From: Hymenopus coronatus | Taxonomy: Eukaryota; Arthropoda; Insecta; Mantodea; Hymenopodidae | Length of the DNA: 64,000 nucleotides | Assembly (NCBI GenBank): GCA_030762935.1 | Contig: CM060883.1 | Location: 53,156,001 to 53,220,000, forward strand | Direction: 5' to 3' | Shown: positions 1 through 10,805 of the stretch, in pieces | Layout: every line of letters begins with the position of its first letter | Position numbering within the stretch: position 1 is the stretch's first letter | Notes under the pieces: generated by a model | Database searches by the model: none | The model's input: the letters and a program-made list of their open reading frames with translations, nothing else | Told to the model about the DNA's origin: nothing | Position numbers and translations under genes: made by a program

Positions 1-74
1 TTGGGATGGCAAATTGTTACCCTCTGCGATAGGGACATCTACATTTTGATATGAAACTCTTGGTGGTTTTATAA

Positions 75-338
75 AATTTATAAAATGATACAGATTGAGT
101 CAACTAGACGCACTATGGCTTCACATGCCTGAACTTCATTCCTGATGCGTTTCACCTTCAGCTGCGTTTCATCAAGGCTGGCTGGAATTCCGATGCTCCT
201 GCAGATCTTGCTTCTCTGGGGTGCCAGTCGACACCTTTAGGATGCCTTCAACCAAAGTGAAACACATTGGGAATAAAGTTTAGGTATGTGAAGCCATAGT
301 GTGTTTGGTCAACTCAATCTGTATTATTTTATAAATTA
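75..338. repeat. Imperfect foldback (long inverted repeat)
   Basis: An arm at about 75-158 is the imperfect reverse complement of an arm at about 251-338, roughly 85% identical by eye. Both arms carry an ATTTTATAAA-like stretch, CAGATTGAGT and CACTATGGCTTCACAT. The loop of about 90 bases also contains GAAACGC-type motifs on the minus strand, resembling those in the foldbacks near 37, 47 and 59 kb. This could be a decayed Penelope-type terminal repeat pair or another foldback transposon. Confidence 0.6.
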
Positions 339-413
339 TTATAGTGCTTCAGTGTTAATTCCAATTAGTTTTTCAAACTATTAGTTCCTGATATACCCAA
401 TGGAAGTGAAATA

Positions 414-1738
414 CGAGGGCCGTTCAGAAAGTAGCCTCCGATCGGTCACAGTGGGGGAGTAGCGATGCCATCTGCGCATTCATGCACTCAGCAGGTCAGT
501 CGGCATCAAGCCGTGGTCGAGTGAAAGTCGTACCTGCGCTAGTTTAGTGTTTGTGGCCGTTTGAAATGTGTACTGCAATAGAAAACCCCGCCAAATGTGA
601 AGTGCTTGCTGTTATAAGGTTTTTTACAGCCAAAGGATATTCTGCAGCAGCTATTCATTGTGAGCTTTGTGCCGTGTACGGACCAAGAGTTATGAGTGAA
701 GGAGTGGTCCATGAATGGGTACGTTTATTTAAAAGTGGACGAGAAAACGTTCATGATGAAGAGAGGAGTGGTAGACCATCATTGGTCATGGACGAACTCG
801 TTCAGACAGTTGATGCAAAAGTTCGTGAAAACCGACGTTTCACAATGTCGGAGTTGTCTACTGATTTTCCACAGATTTCTAAGACTCTCTTGTACGAGAT
901 AGTGACAGCAAGATTGGGTTACCGTAAGTTCTGTGCACGATGGGTGCCCAAAATTCTTACCGACCACCACAAAACTCAAAGAATGGCCTCTGCATTAGAC
1001 TTTCTGTCACGTTATGAGGCCGAAGGTGAACCATTGTTAAACAGAATCGTCACCGGGGACGAAACCTGGATTAAGTACGTGAACCCTGAGGCAAAAGAAC
1101 AATCAAAGATGTGGGCACATTCAAATTCGCCTACCAAACCAATAAAAGCCCGGCAAGATTTTTCTGCCCGAAAATTGATGGCAACGGTGTTTTGGGATGC
1201 AAAAGGGGTGTTGTTGGTTGAATTCATGGAACGTGGGACGACCATTAATCAAGACGTGTACTGTGAAACACTAAAACAATTACGACGGGCTATACAGAAC
1301 AAACGCCGTGGTATGCTGACTTCCGGTATCGTTTTTTTGCACGATAACGCCCGTCCTCACTCTGCTCGCAGAACAACAGCCCTTCTTGAGTCCTTCAAGT
1401 GGGACGTTGTCAACCATCCACCTTACAGCCCAGATCTGGCGCCAAGCGATTATCACCTCTTCATGCATATGAAGAAATGGCTCGGGTCCCAGCGGTTTGA
1501 TGACGGCGAAGAGCTCAAAGATGCGGTCACAGGCTGGCTCCAGGCACAAGCGGGTGATTTTTATGCAGAAGGAATTTCAAAGCTTGTGAACAGATACGAT
1601 AAGTGCCTCAATCGTTATGGAAACTATGTAGAAAAATAGTGCAAAGATGTAGTTGTAAGATGTATATATTAAAATATTTTTATTTAACTTGGTGAATTTC
1701 TTGCAATCAACCGGAGGCTACTTTCTGAACGGCCCTCG
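414..1738 (+). mobile_element. Mariner transposon with perfect TIRs (mariner 1)
   Basis: Terminal inverted repeats at 414-440 and 1712-1738 are identical over 27 bases, beginning CGAGGGCCGTTCAGAAAGTA. They are flanked by TA on each side (412-413 and 1739-1740), the target duplication of the mariner/Tc1 superfamily. The element is 1325 bp, a normal mariner length, and holds one transposase frame without interruption. Perfect TIRs and an open frame suggest recent insertion. It sits about 3.8 kb beyond the 3' end of the FASTKD gene, inside an older decayed coding fragment. Confidence 0.95.
566..1639 (+). CDS. Mariner transposase, DD34D, apparently intact
   Basis: This is a 357-residue cut-and-paste transposase, the usual length for mariner. 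I chose the ATG at 566 (MCTAIENP); a longer reading needs a non-ATG start at 551. The N-terminal half is the helix-turn-helix DNA-binding region (AVIRFFTAKGYSAAAIHCEL, then HEWVRLFKSGRENVHDEERS), followed by WVPKILTDHH, the counterpart of the family's WVPHEL linker. The catalytic residues are D165 in TGDETW, D260 in HDNARPH and D295 in SPDLAPSDYHLF, with 34 residues between the last two. There are no internal stops or frameshifts. Proteins of this type are often annotated as SETMAR-like in insect genomes, but no SET domain is present. Whether it is still active cannot be read from sequence alone. Confidence 0.93.
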   Translation: MCTAIENPAKCEVLAVIRFFTAKGYSAAAIHCELCAVYGPRVMSEGVVHEWVRLFKSGRENVHDEERSGRPSLVMDELVQTVDAKVRENRRFTMSELSTDFPQISKTLLYEIVTARLGYRKFCARWVPKILTDHHKTQRMASALDFLSRYEAEGEPLLNRIVTGDETWIKYVNPEAKEQSKMWAHSNSPTKPIKARQDFSARKLMATVFWDAKGVLLVEFMERGTTINQDVYCETLKQLRRAIQNKRRGMLTSGIVFLHDNARPHSARRTTALLESFKWDVVNHPPYSPDLAPSDYHLFMHMKKWLGSQRFDDGEELKDAVTGWLQAQAGDFYAEGISKLVNRYDKCLNRYGNYVEK

Positions 1739-2299
1739 TAGTTTAGAGCTGCAGCAATACATGATGTAGTGCAAGAGTGGAATCTTACAGACAAGTTACC
1801 TGGATGTCATTCAACACTACTGCAAGTAACACCAGAAGTAAAATTGGAGCATTTATACTTCTAGAAATGAAAATGAACAAACTTCTGACAAGTTTAGCTG
1901 CAGGCACCATATCAATTTATGAATGCCTGAAACTTTCCAAATAAGGAATAGTTTGAAAGTGCTTATCAGTGATGAATTCTCAAGAGAACAACTTGTAACC
2001 TGTAAGTGAAGAGCTCCTTAAATTTCTTCACGAGTCATCTGATCATTTGCCAACCAAGAAATGACTGCAGAGAGTTACTATGTTAGTAGTTGTCTTTCTT
2101 GGTGCTTCCATTACAAAACTTGTTCATGAACTGGAGTTTGTCATCACACAAGGTGGATGCTAAAATGATTTACTACTTCAAAATATACTTGCTCTGTTCA
2201 AGACCAGGAACAGAAAGGGCTTAGCTGTCCTACTAATTTGCAGAGACTGTACTTGAAGACCATCTTCAACATCAACTCTGCATCAGGATTGAGAAATGT

Positions 2300-2794
2300 T
2301 GAAGGAATTAATGGAATGAATACAATTCAATAAACAAAATATTCAATTGGGGTATTTCTTAGTATTTTTAAATGACGCAGTCTCATCCTCAATGATTAAT
2401 CAGTTGAAATCACAAATTCATCAGGCCCACCTGAATATACTAAAGTGAAGAGTTAAATTTCTTTCTGCAATCTAGGATTTTATCAAATGTCATTGAATTA
2501 TTGCGGTACCTACAAGTATTTCTCAAAATTTTCTTCAAAATCACCTTGACATATTGCACCCACACAAACAATATGTGAAGCCTAGAGTTCAGGCTCTGAA
2601 AGTTGTAAATAATGCTGTGGAGTATGGTATCTCCATAATTCAGTGTTGAAATAAGATAATGAAGGCAGTTTTTACTCCCAAGTTGTGAAAGAATACAAAG
2701 ATTAGCTTCCAACACTTAAAAATCAATTCTTATTAAATCTCATAGAGGGTAATCATAATTCTTACTTAAAAGCTTATTTCACTTTTGCTATAGT
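2300..2794. other. No recognisable feature
   Basis: AT-rich sequence between the decayed coding fragment and a SINE. The longest open frame (minus strand, 2440-2715) has no ATG-initiated or recognisable protein character. Confidence 0.5.
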
Positions 2795-2945
2795 AAATTA
2801 TTTGTAGAGCACCTGTCTGCTGTGCAGGGGTTCCTGGGTTCGATTCCCAGCAGGAGGAGGGTGGGAATTTTTTTTCTAACCAAGATTATTTCCTATCCTC
2901 TCCAGAGTCAGGAAATATGAATGAGAATGTGTGTGTGTGTAATTT
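2795..2945 (+). repeat. tRNA-derived SINE, family C, partial
   Basis: A tRNA-like head with a perfect B box (GGTTCGATTCC) in TCCTGGGTTCGATTCCCAGC is followed by a body with TTTCTAACCAAGATTATTTCC, CTATCCTCTCCAGAGTC and a GT-rich end. The copy at 62050-62315 shares this order. The A box is degenerate here. Confidence 0.7.
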
Positions 2946-3192
2946 TACAGATAATAATCCAAAAATTAACACAAACAGTAAAAGAGTGATTACCATTGCC
3001 ATGAGCAATTGTTTCAAAGTAGATCCACTGGTATGATGAATGCCCCCCCCCAAAAAAAAAAAAAAAAAATATGGGGCACATGAATAGCTTGATTTTTCTT
3101 AATACATCTTAGAAATCTAAAAATTTAACCTTATTGCATGACCTCTAATTCAACTTTGTGTTATCTTTTTTTGCATAAACTATTACTAAATA

Positions 3193-3912
3193 TCTGATGT
3201 GTTCCATTCACATGACTTCTTCTATATCTCTGCAATACATTATTTTTAAAACGCTTATGCTTCTATTTAGTTCCTGCTAATCGAGAAAAAATTAGCAGAA
3301 ATAGTCTTATTTGTTGCTTCCTTGTAAGTAGAAGCAAAATAAGGGAGTACCATAAGTTAAAGTGATAGTCAAAAGCCAGTTACTATGTGACTGAAGTTCC
3401 TTTGTTTGTATGGACACGAGTTCACAAAGTCCTGTATGAGAAAAATATAAGTTTTTATAGCTTAGATCAAAAACAAGGAATATCTCAAAAACAATCAACT
3501 CCACGAAAAAAATGTATACATCATAAATTGTGTGCTTTAATGTGCTCTAGATTTTTTGTGTGGTAAGTTTTTGTCTCTCTCTTACGGTTTAGCACTTATG
3601 CAAAATTCCGTAAAATTCACTCAGAATAAAGTAAGTAGTCTTCAGAGGCTATTCCCAGAAAATTTAAAATATACATTTTATTTGTCAGGTAAATAGCTTT
3701 AATATACAATATTTTAATCAAATTCGTTAGAGCCATTTTTTAGAAAATCAAAATTTTCGAAAAAAGCTCCATGTAAAGGGTAGTTTGGTATTTTACCGAC
3801 TTTTCGTTTTTGAGTTATCGTGTTCACAGACACACGGACCTTTTCCTGAAAATACTTTTTTGGATACAGGGAACCCTAAAACATATATTTCCGGTGAAAT
3901 CTCAGTATCTGG
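3193..3912 (-). mobile_element. HINE-like repeat copy, 5' end truncated
   Basis: A copy of the window's dominant repeat. On the plus strand it opens with TCTGATGTGTTCCATTCACA, the family's 3' end reversed. It runs through the conserved internal blocks (TACGGTTTAGCA, AAAATCGTTAGAGCC-like, GTGTTCACAGACACACGGAC) and stops near GGTGAAATCTCAGTATC. The terminal ACTTTCTCTAC end is missing. Confidence 0.8.
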
Positions 3913-5460
3913 CAGACATTTTCTCAGTAGCTGCAAAATGTAATAGCTTTGCTTTCTCTTACGTTTATCAAACTAAATTTGTATTCAGTAATTTTCAATA
4001 TTTTCTGTCCCAAGATTCATTGTATTAAAATGTTCATTTGGTGCCACTACAAGAAAAATCTGCCTTCATTTTATAAACACACACACTGTATGCAAGGAAT
4101 ATACATATGCCTCATTAATATTTTATTGCCACTTTCAGTTCATGTTTATAAAATTTTGGTGAATACAGATTAAAATACTAATGAACAGTGTTGAAATAAG
4201 CATGTAGGACATAATATACTTTTATAAACACTGTTATTTCTAACCTTCTTCCTACTAATTCAGTCCAATGAATGCTTTTTGGTTAGGACTTAGGAGGGGG
4301 CTGAAAAAAAATATGAATAGACTATATCCCTTTTATCATTTCTTATCACAATGGAAACATATTTTCCCCCAAAACACTGCAGCTCTTCTCCCATAAGGAT
4401 GGATGGCCATTCTTGAATGAGCTGGATAAATTGCCTATATTAAAAATTGCAGCACATGTGGGAAAACTGCAATATATGGACACCACCATATATCCACAAA
4501 TTACTGGTCTACTCAACAGTATTCTAGGAAACTGTAGCATCTTTTTGTTTAGCAGCTGCATATAGTTGCAACCATTTAAAACAATGTGTTGTTCTCACAC
4601 TGCAGAATGCAAAGGCAAAACTGTAATGCTTTACCCATTACTTCTGAGATAAAAAGCTTTACATTTTCTGAATATTCTGAAAATTATCACAATATAAATA
4701 AATACACATTGAAGGCCTTTGTTATACTGGGTCTTCAGATTTATTCAGCTTTTAGTGGCAGTGGGGTTAAATGCATGATGTCATTATTGGTTCAGCAAAC
4801 TTCTCCTCTCAAAGGGGTGGTGCAGAATTAAACCCAGGACTTTATGCATTGCTGACTTTGTAAACAGGTTGATGTATTGGGTGCTGCAGAACTGTTTTTT
4901 TTTTTTTTTTTCAGGACATTTTGTGTGTTCTTTTTACATGCGATGGAAGTGAGCACCAGCCACATAATTTGCATGGTTGAGCACTACTTCCGAACTGGGA
5001 GAATATGTTATCTATCAGCATAAATGCTGTGATTGCAAGTTTACAAGACACAGACAAATGTTCCAAATGTAAATGTTGGCAAGGTACTAAACAAGTCCCA
5101 TTTCACTAAGCTGACCTATTGATTGACTGTTGACATCTATCCCCCTTCTACTCATTGTTCACTAGTTCTTTGCAAGAAGCAATGCATGATAAATTCACTA
5201 CCTAGTATTGTTGTAATGCACAGGTGCCAAAGGCCAAATAAATCTGAAGACCCTATATAAATTGCAAACAAAGAAGATTTCCAGAGTAAGAAAAGAAAGA
5301 AAATAAAAAATCTTTAGCTGGATAATACAGCCCTCTAATTTTCTTCCTCTACTGTATAACTGGTTAATTCTTCCAAAGAACTTTTATATTTTCCAATCAT
5401 GTTATTACTGTCATACCTTATAAGTATATTATTGTTAGAACTTTGAGGGTTGTGTTTCAC
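3913..5460. other. Intergenic sequence downstream of FASTKD
   Basis: No gene or repeat recognised. A run of T lies at about 4894-4913. Short open frames on both strands (for example 4346-4561 and 4586-4831) show no recognisable motif. Confidence 0.5.
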
Positions 5461-5466
5461 TTTATT
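5461..5466 (-). promoter_or_regulatory. Candidate polyadenylation signal of the FASTKD gene
   Basis: AATAAA on the minus strand (TTTATT on plus), 117 bases past the FASTKD stop codon. It is the first such hexamer I see after the stop. The cleavage site itself is not visible. Confidence 0.5.
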
Positions 5467-5582
5467 ACGGACATACTTTCAGGTTTCAGGTAATAATCTT
5501 TTTCAGTATTCCCATCTGTTCTTCTGTCTCAGCCCAGATGATTACAATTATTGACAACCTTAGGTAAAAAGCTGAAAAGTGT

Positions 5583-5690
5583 TCATAATGGAGTTTTACA
5601 GGCTTCTTGTTTTAGAGCTTTGTAAATTTTCTTATCCAAATAGTCTTCTCTTGAAGTTATAGGAAGTTCTTTCCATTCATACCATGGCAC
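5583..5690 (-). CDS. FASTKD exon 5 (last coding exon, end of RAP domain)
   Basis: Acceptor TTTTTAG at 5691-5697, then 35 codons and TGA at 5583-5585. It begins VPWYEWKELPITSREDYLD, the second half of a RAP domain in which a short hydrophobic strand and a YxEW motif follow the LGY strand of the previous exon. It enters in phase 0, matching the phase 0 donor of exon 4. The protein ends KQEACKTPL. Confidence 0.85.
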   Translation of the reverse strand: MPWYEWKELPITSREDYLDKKIYKALKQEACKTPL

Positions 5691-8600
5691 CTAAAAATTA
5701 AGGATTAATTAGTACATTATCATGACTCAATAAATTCTAATGCTCTATCCTTCAATTCAAAATAACTTACTGGAAGTATTTTATTGCTCAAAAAAGTTAA
5801 CAACCCTACAACAAATTAAAGGCTGATTCACAATAACCCGAGAATGGAAATGAGAACAGGAAACTAAATAGCATATAACATTTTGTTCACAATAGCCCAG
5901 TTATGAAAACAAGAATGCATATCAATGACCATAAGTGAAAGCTTGATTTTCTGCATTGCGACTTCATTTGTTTCTAATTGATTAATGATATTTTTTTCAA
6001 CTGCTTCCAATTTGGCCAACATAACGTAGGTTAACCAATGTTAAAATTTCATGAACAGTAAATATTTTCTAAATACTTATTCCTTCCTATTTCCGATTCC
6101 TGTCCACTCACTGATTCCTTGGCCAGCTGCACCCCCAATACAAACCATTTGACCCTTGCTGGCTTGGTTGTGTACAGTCGTTCACCAAATGTTCTGGCTG
6201 GTTACATCCCTAGCACATACCACTAGAAGGTCATCAATGTCCTTGGATTGATTCAATTTCCCTGTGGCACCAATGCTCTTCATGGTGAGAGCAGCTGTTA
6301 CCTTGGGCACCAGTTGCTCCCTACTCAGGAACATGCTATCCTGTCTATCTGCAGGTGTTGACTGTTGACTGTCTTAGTGAGGACAGTCCCTAATTAAGTG
6401 TTCTGGTTGGCCACACCCCCAACACTAACCACTGAAAGATCTTTGACATCCCTAGTTTGAGTTTCTGTCTCTGCCATATTGAATATTCCTGATCCTCCAG
6501 GTGAAAACTACTGTTACATTGGCTACCTGTGTTGTCCTCTGGGGTTTAGGGATACGATGCTAGACTCTGATTTCCGAGGTTGTAGCTCAAACACGGCAGA
6601 GGGAATAGATTTGTTTGGGCATTAAGAATCCTTAGCATGGCTTCCTTCAGAAGGGAAGTAAAGGTGGTGATTTCATGTTGAAGACTTATGGCACATAAAA
6701 GAACGTCAAGCATGAGAGAGGTCTCTGAGGAAAATATCAGGTCTTTCACTCCCAGTATAGAATGGGACACTAAAAACCATAGTAGTTAAAGAGCATCCAT
6801 AAATAAAAGTTTCATTTTATTGACCTTCTCTATCCTTAAAGTGATTATTAGTGCCTTCAAGGATAGTATTGTAATTGCCAAGCATCACATCCTGTTGTAC
6901 CTCAGCATTGTGTGCTCCAATGACAAAGGAGTAGGTGGCTTCCTGAGAAGCATAACTGGGTAGAGGTTTTTTCACTAATTATTCAACGGCCAAGGCAAAC
7001 TCTTCCAGCATCCCCCTGGTTGTTGCTACCTCGACTTGAGCTGGGTAGGCTGTGGCCAAGAGATGATTCTCAAAGTGGTTTTCAAGGGAATCCCTGAGAA
7101 GACATTCCACATCAAACCAGACAGACTTCTGGCTTTAGTTTTTTTTTTTTTTAAATTTGTTGTAACATGTTGTATGTTTTTACAGACAAGTTAAAGATAC
7201 CCCTCTTTTTTGTTTTGGCCAAATTTAATTATTTTGTGTTTTTTGGCGACATCAAATTCTAGAAAGAGCTTGTACACTAATATATACAAATACTCATTTC
7301 CTATGACATATTTGTGGTATGAAGTTGAGATAAATTTTATTTTAAACCTTAAAAATCATTCTTTCAGCCTGCATATTCATACTTTGGTAAAACATCTATT
7401 CACTACCCACTACATTACAATTAATGAATAAATAACTCTTTTTGTATACTTCATATTACTTCAGTTATAATTTTAAAATATCAGCATGATCTCCATTAAC
7501 CACCTTTATGAGTGAAAAATTTCAGGTTGGGACAGTAATGAATGATGGAGCATAAAGATTGTAAATAAATGTGGACATAGCTATCAAGCAACTTCACTGA
7601 ACTTGATGCTGGAACAGCATTTACATGTATTATTCAAGGGCAGTTAAATACTTAACTTCCACAATGCTCATATCTTCCTTGAGATATATTTCATTGTATT
7701 ATTTCTAAAATGCTTATTATGTTGCTTTATTTACTGAAGAAGAATGTATCATAATTGTACTCTAATTTCTAATTGCTACCATTTAGTTGTTCGGATGGTA
7801 ATATGTGCCAGTGCCAGAACTACAAAATCGATAGCCATGTGTTGGACAGGAGTTGGATAGGTAGAGTCAGACTGAAAAGTTCAACACCATAGCCGGGATC
7901 TGAACGACGCGGTCTCTAGCCATGCCATGCTGGCATGTTGCCAAAGGTAGTTCAGTTGTAGAGAAACAGACTAGAGACCAGGAGATCCGTGGTTCAAATC
8001 CCAGCTATGACATTGAATTTTTCAGTCTGACTCTACCTATCCAACTTCTATCTAATACATGGCTTGTGTGAAAAAAAAAAACAAAAAAAAAAAAAACATA
8101 TGAAAACTAATTCACCATAATAGTTGGCTATGCTATGACATACTTACGACATTGTAAGTCACAATTGGAGCATGTCATCCTAAAATAATTTGAGGTCACC
8201 TTGTGGTTTACCAGGAAACATGCGAGTCAGTTGAGAAATGTACTGCCATGCTGGCATATCACCTAGTAGCTCAGTGGCAGCAACTGGCTAGAGACCAGGA
8301 AGATCCGTGGTTCAAATCCCAGCTATGGAGTTGAATTTTTCAGTCTGACTCTATCTACCCAATTCTTGTCCTACACACAGCTTGTGTGAAAAAACAATTA
8401 AATTAAAACTAAATGCATATATTTTTATTTTTAAAAAATATGATATTTATATATCCGCATATACATCTTTATATATGTATTTAATGCTTTCAAACATTCT
8501 GTGGAATAAAAAAGTTTAATAACATTCAGATACTTGACGGTAAAATTTTCTTTGAACTTTTGTGGTTTGATGTGGAACGACTCAGATGTCTCCAGACAAA

Positions 8601-10773
8601 GCCAACGTTGGAATTGCATTCAAAACTTTTGCTGCCCATTGCTAGAGGTCAGTTATCAGCTGTGCTGCTTCCACCTCTGCTCACTGACAGCTGTGGGCAG
8701 AGATGGCAGTGAACTATCTGTGGAAGACTTTGAAAGTTGATGTTTCATCCTACTTCAGTGGCTTGATATGTGCAGATGTTGTGTTGAAAATTTTGAGTTT
8801 TTTAAGTCTCCCATTATAGCAATCAGCTCCTTGGCACTGCTGTTGACACTTGCTTCCAAGATGCACATCATTACCTGAAATCCTCCAGAGCATTGATGCA
8901 TTGACCAAGATCTTTCAACCTGTTGCCAAGCTTTTCCATATCTTTGTTCATGCCAGCCATTTGTTCATCAATTTTATTCGTTAACTTTGCCTTCTATTCT
9001 CTACTCTGGATTCCACCTTTGGCTCCATCTGCTGCACTGTGAAGTTCACTGTCATTTCACTTCCCATTTTGTTCATTCCAGAATTTACATTCTTCATTTC
9101 AGGTCTCATTTATTCCAATTCAAATTTCATGGTCTAGACTTCACTTAATAGTTGCCGAAGTAGTTGCTCCATCTTGGCATTTGAATCACTCCTAGTGCCA
9201 ATGAAACAAATGAAAACAAAAGTTGCTACTAAACTCACTTTACTTGCCACTAAGACATTCAACACAATATAACTTGCTACACTTGGCCACAACACAATTA
9301 ATCCACCAAATCAAATCACAACAGTCACTGATTCACAACTCACAATTGAACTCCGATGTCAACAGAACACTTTTAACTTTCACTTTCATTGTCACTGTGT
9401 GTTCTCTCTTCACTACTTCACTGACTGTTTTAACTTTTTCACATTGACTGTCCAGCTGGGCATAGTAGGCTACTTGTATATATCCTGTACCCTGGCTTTG
9501 AAAGTTCTGGTTGTCAAAAGTAAAAAACTCAGCAAGACTGATGTATCGACAACTGTTTTATTTAACTACAGAGAAGTGACATAATCTTCCTTCTTTATCT
9601 GGCAATTGTGTTCATTAGGTGCCTTTGTTAAGTACAGCCAATTGGAATAATAGCTACTTGCGCTGCTGTCATAATGTTGCCGTTTGATACAGTAGCAAAA
9701 ATAAGCAGATAAACAAAGCCACATAATTTATAAGGAAAAGTAGTTTGATGTTCAATTTGTTCAACTTTTCAAAACAGTAAATACCTGATAATTCAAGATC
9801 CAGTATTTCGAGATTCTGTGTACTTTGAGCTGGTCTTAAGAAAATTAAATGTTTACATAAAACTAAAGTAAAAGCCTATTTTATTACATTGTATACATTT
9901 TACAACTTCTGAATGTGTTAATCTTGAACTTTCTTTCAATTTTCCATGTGCAATGCAGGAAACTCCCACTTAGGGTTTTCGTTCATAATACACAGAATTA
10001 CGGCCTCAGACTGTTAATGCATTTCTATTACAGATTGACAGGTACTGTTAGGTTCAGAGGAGTGCATTTGTTCTTTCTTTGTTGACCCTTCACTAATAGG
10101 CACCACTATCAATCAACTAGACAGTGCATATCATCCTTTCAGAAAAAAATTACTGTACTGGTACAGTAATCCTTACTCAGCAACAGTGGTCATTTAAATA
10201 TGCTTTAGTAAACATACACATTTTAAGCAGTAACAGACTTCAGCAACAGTGGTCATTTAAATATGCTTTAGTAAAAATACACATTTTAAGCAGTAACAGA
10301 CTAACTGATGATGTAGATGGCATATATGTACTTGTACATATTGTACTGTAGTGAGCCCACCATATAACACAGGTATATTGTTTTATTCATTCTTTTTAAC
10401 ATTTGTTTATGATTTGCACATTGATTTTGTGATATTTCCGTATAATTCAAGTTTTTTTGTAATTTGAGGTAGCCTCAGCTTCAATTAACCTGAATTACCA
10501 GAGCTCATATTTGCTGTTATTTAACACTAAAACTTACTAATATAGGAGTGTATCCAAGTAACTTCAACTGCCGCAGTTTGGCTGCCATTGTGCCCAGAGG
10601 TTTATCAGTGCCCCTGATAAATGCATTCCAACTTCCTATTACAATGCAGCACCAATTTATATCTGGAAGATTTGGCACATACTTGCACTGATCAACATCA
10701 AGTTTCCTGAAGGATTCAGGAATTGGAACTGCAGTTCCATGTCTGCCAATTCCAAACATGATATCTGGAAAGG

Positions 10774-10805
<32 letters not shown>

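Larger units (their letters stand above)
350..2290 (+). pseudogene. Decayed transposon-like coding fragment, split by a mariner
   Basis: Plus-strand reading after the mariner gives AAIHDVVQEWNLTDK, then after a frame change SFNTTASNTRSKIGAFILLE and EMKMNKLLTSLA, and near 2140-2180 HHTRWMLK. From memory these match an uncharacterised family found in several animal genomes, with the pattern CFDTTASNTG..GACILLE, then CRHH, then ARWM near the end. I do not know its accepted name or function. The piece left of the mariner (about 360-411) reads LLVPDIPNGSE in one frame and fits as upstream sequence. Several stops and frameshifts show it is dead. The family resemblance is recall and was not searched. 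Confidence 0.45.

Noticed and set aside
551..565. Upstream extension of the mariner 1 transposase
   Set aside because: It would need a TTG start; the ATG at 566 gives the usual mariner N terminus and length.
9455..9590. Possible LTR of the gypsy gag copy
   Set aside because: No second copy, no clear TG...CA ends or primer-binding site seen.
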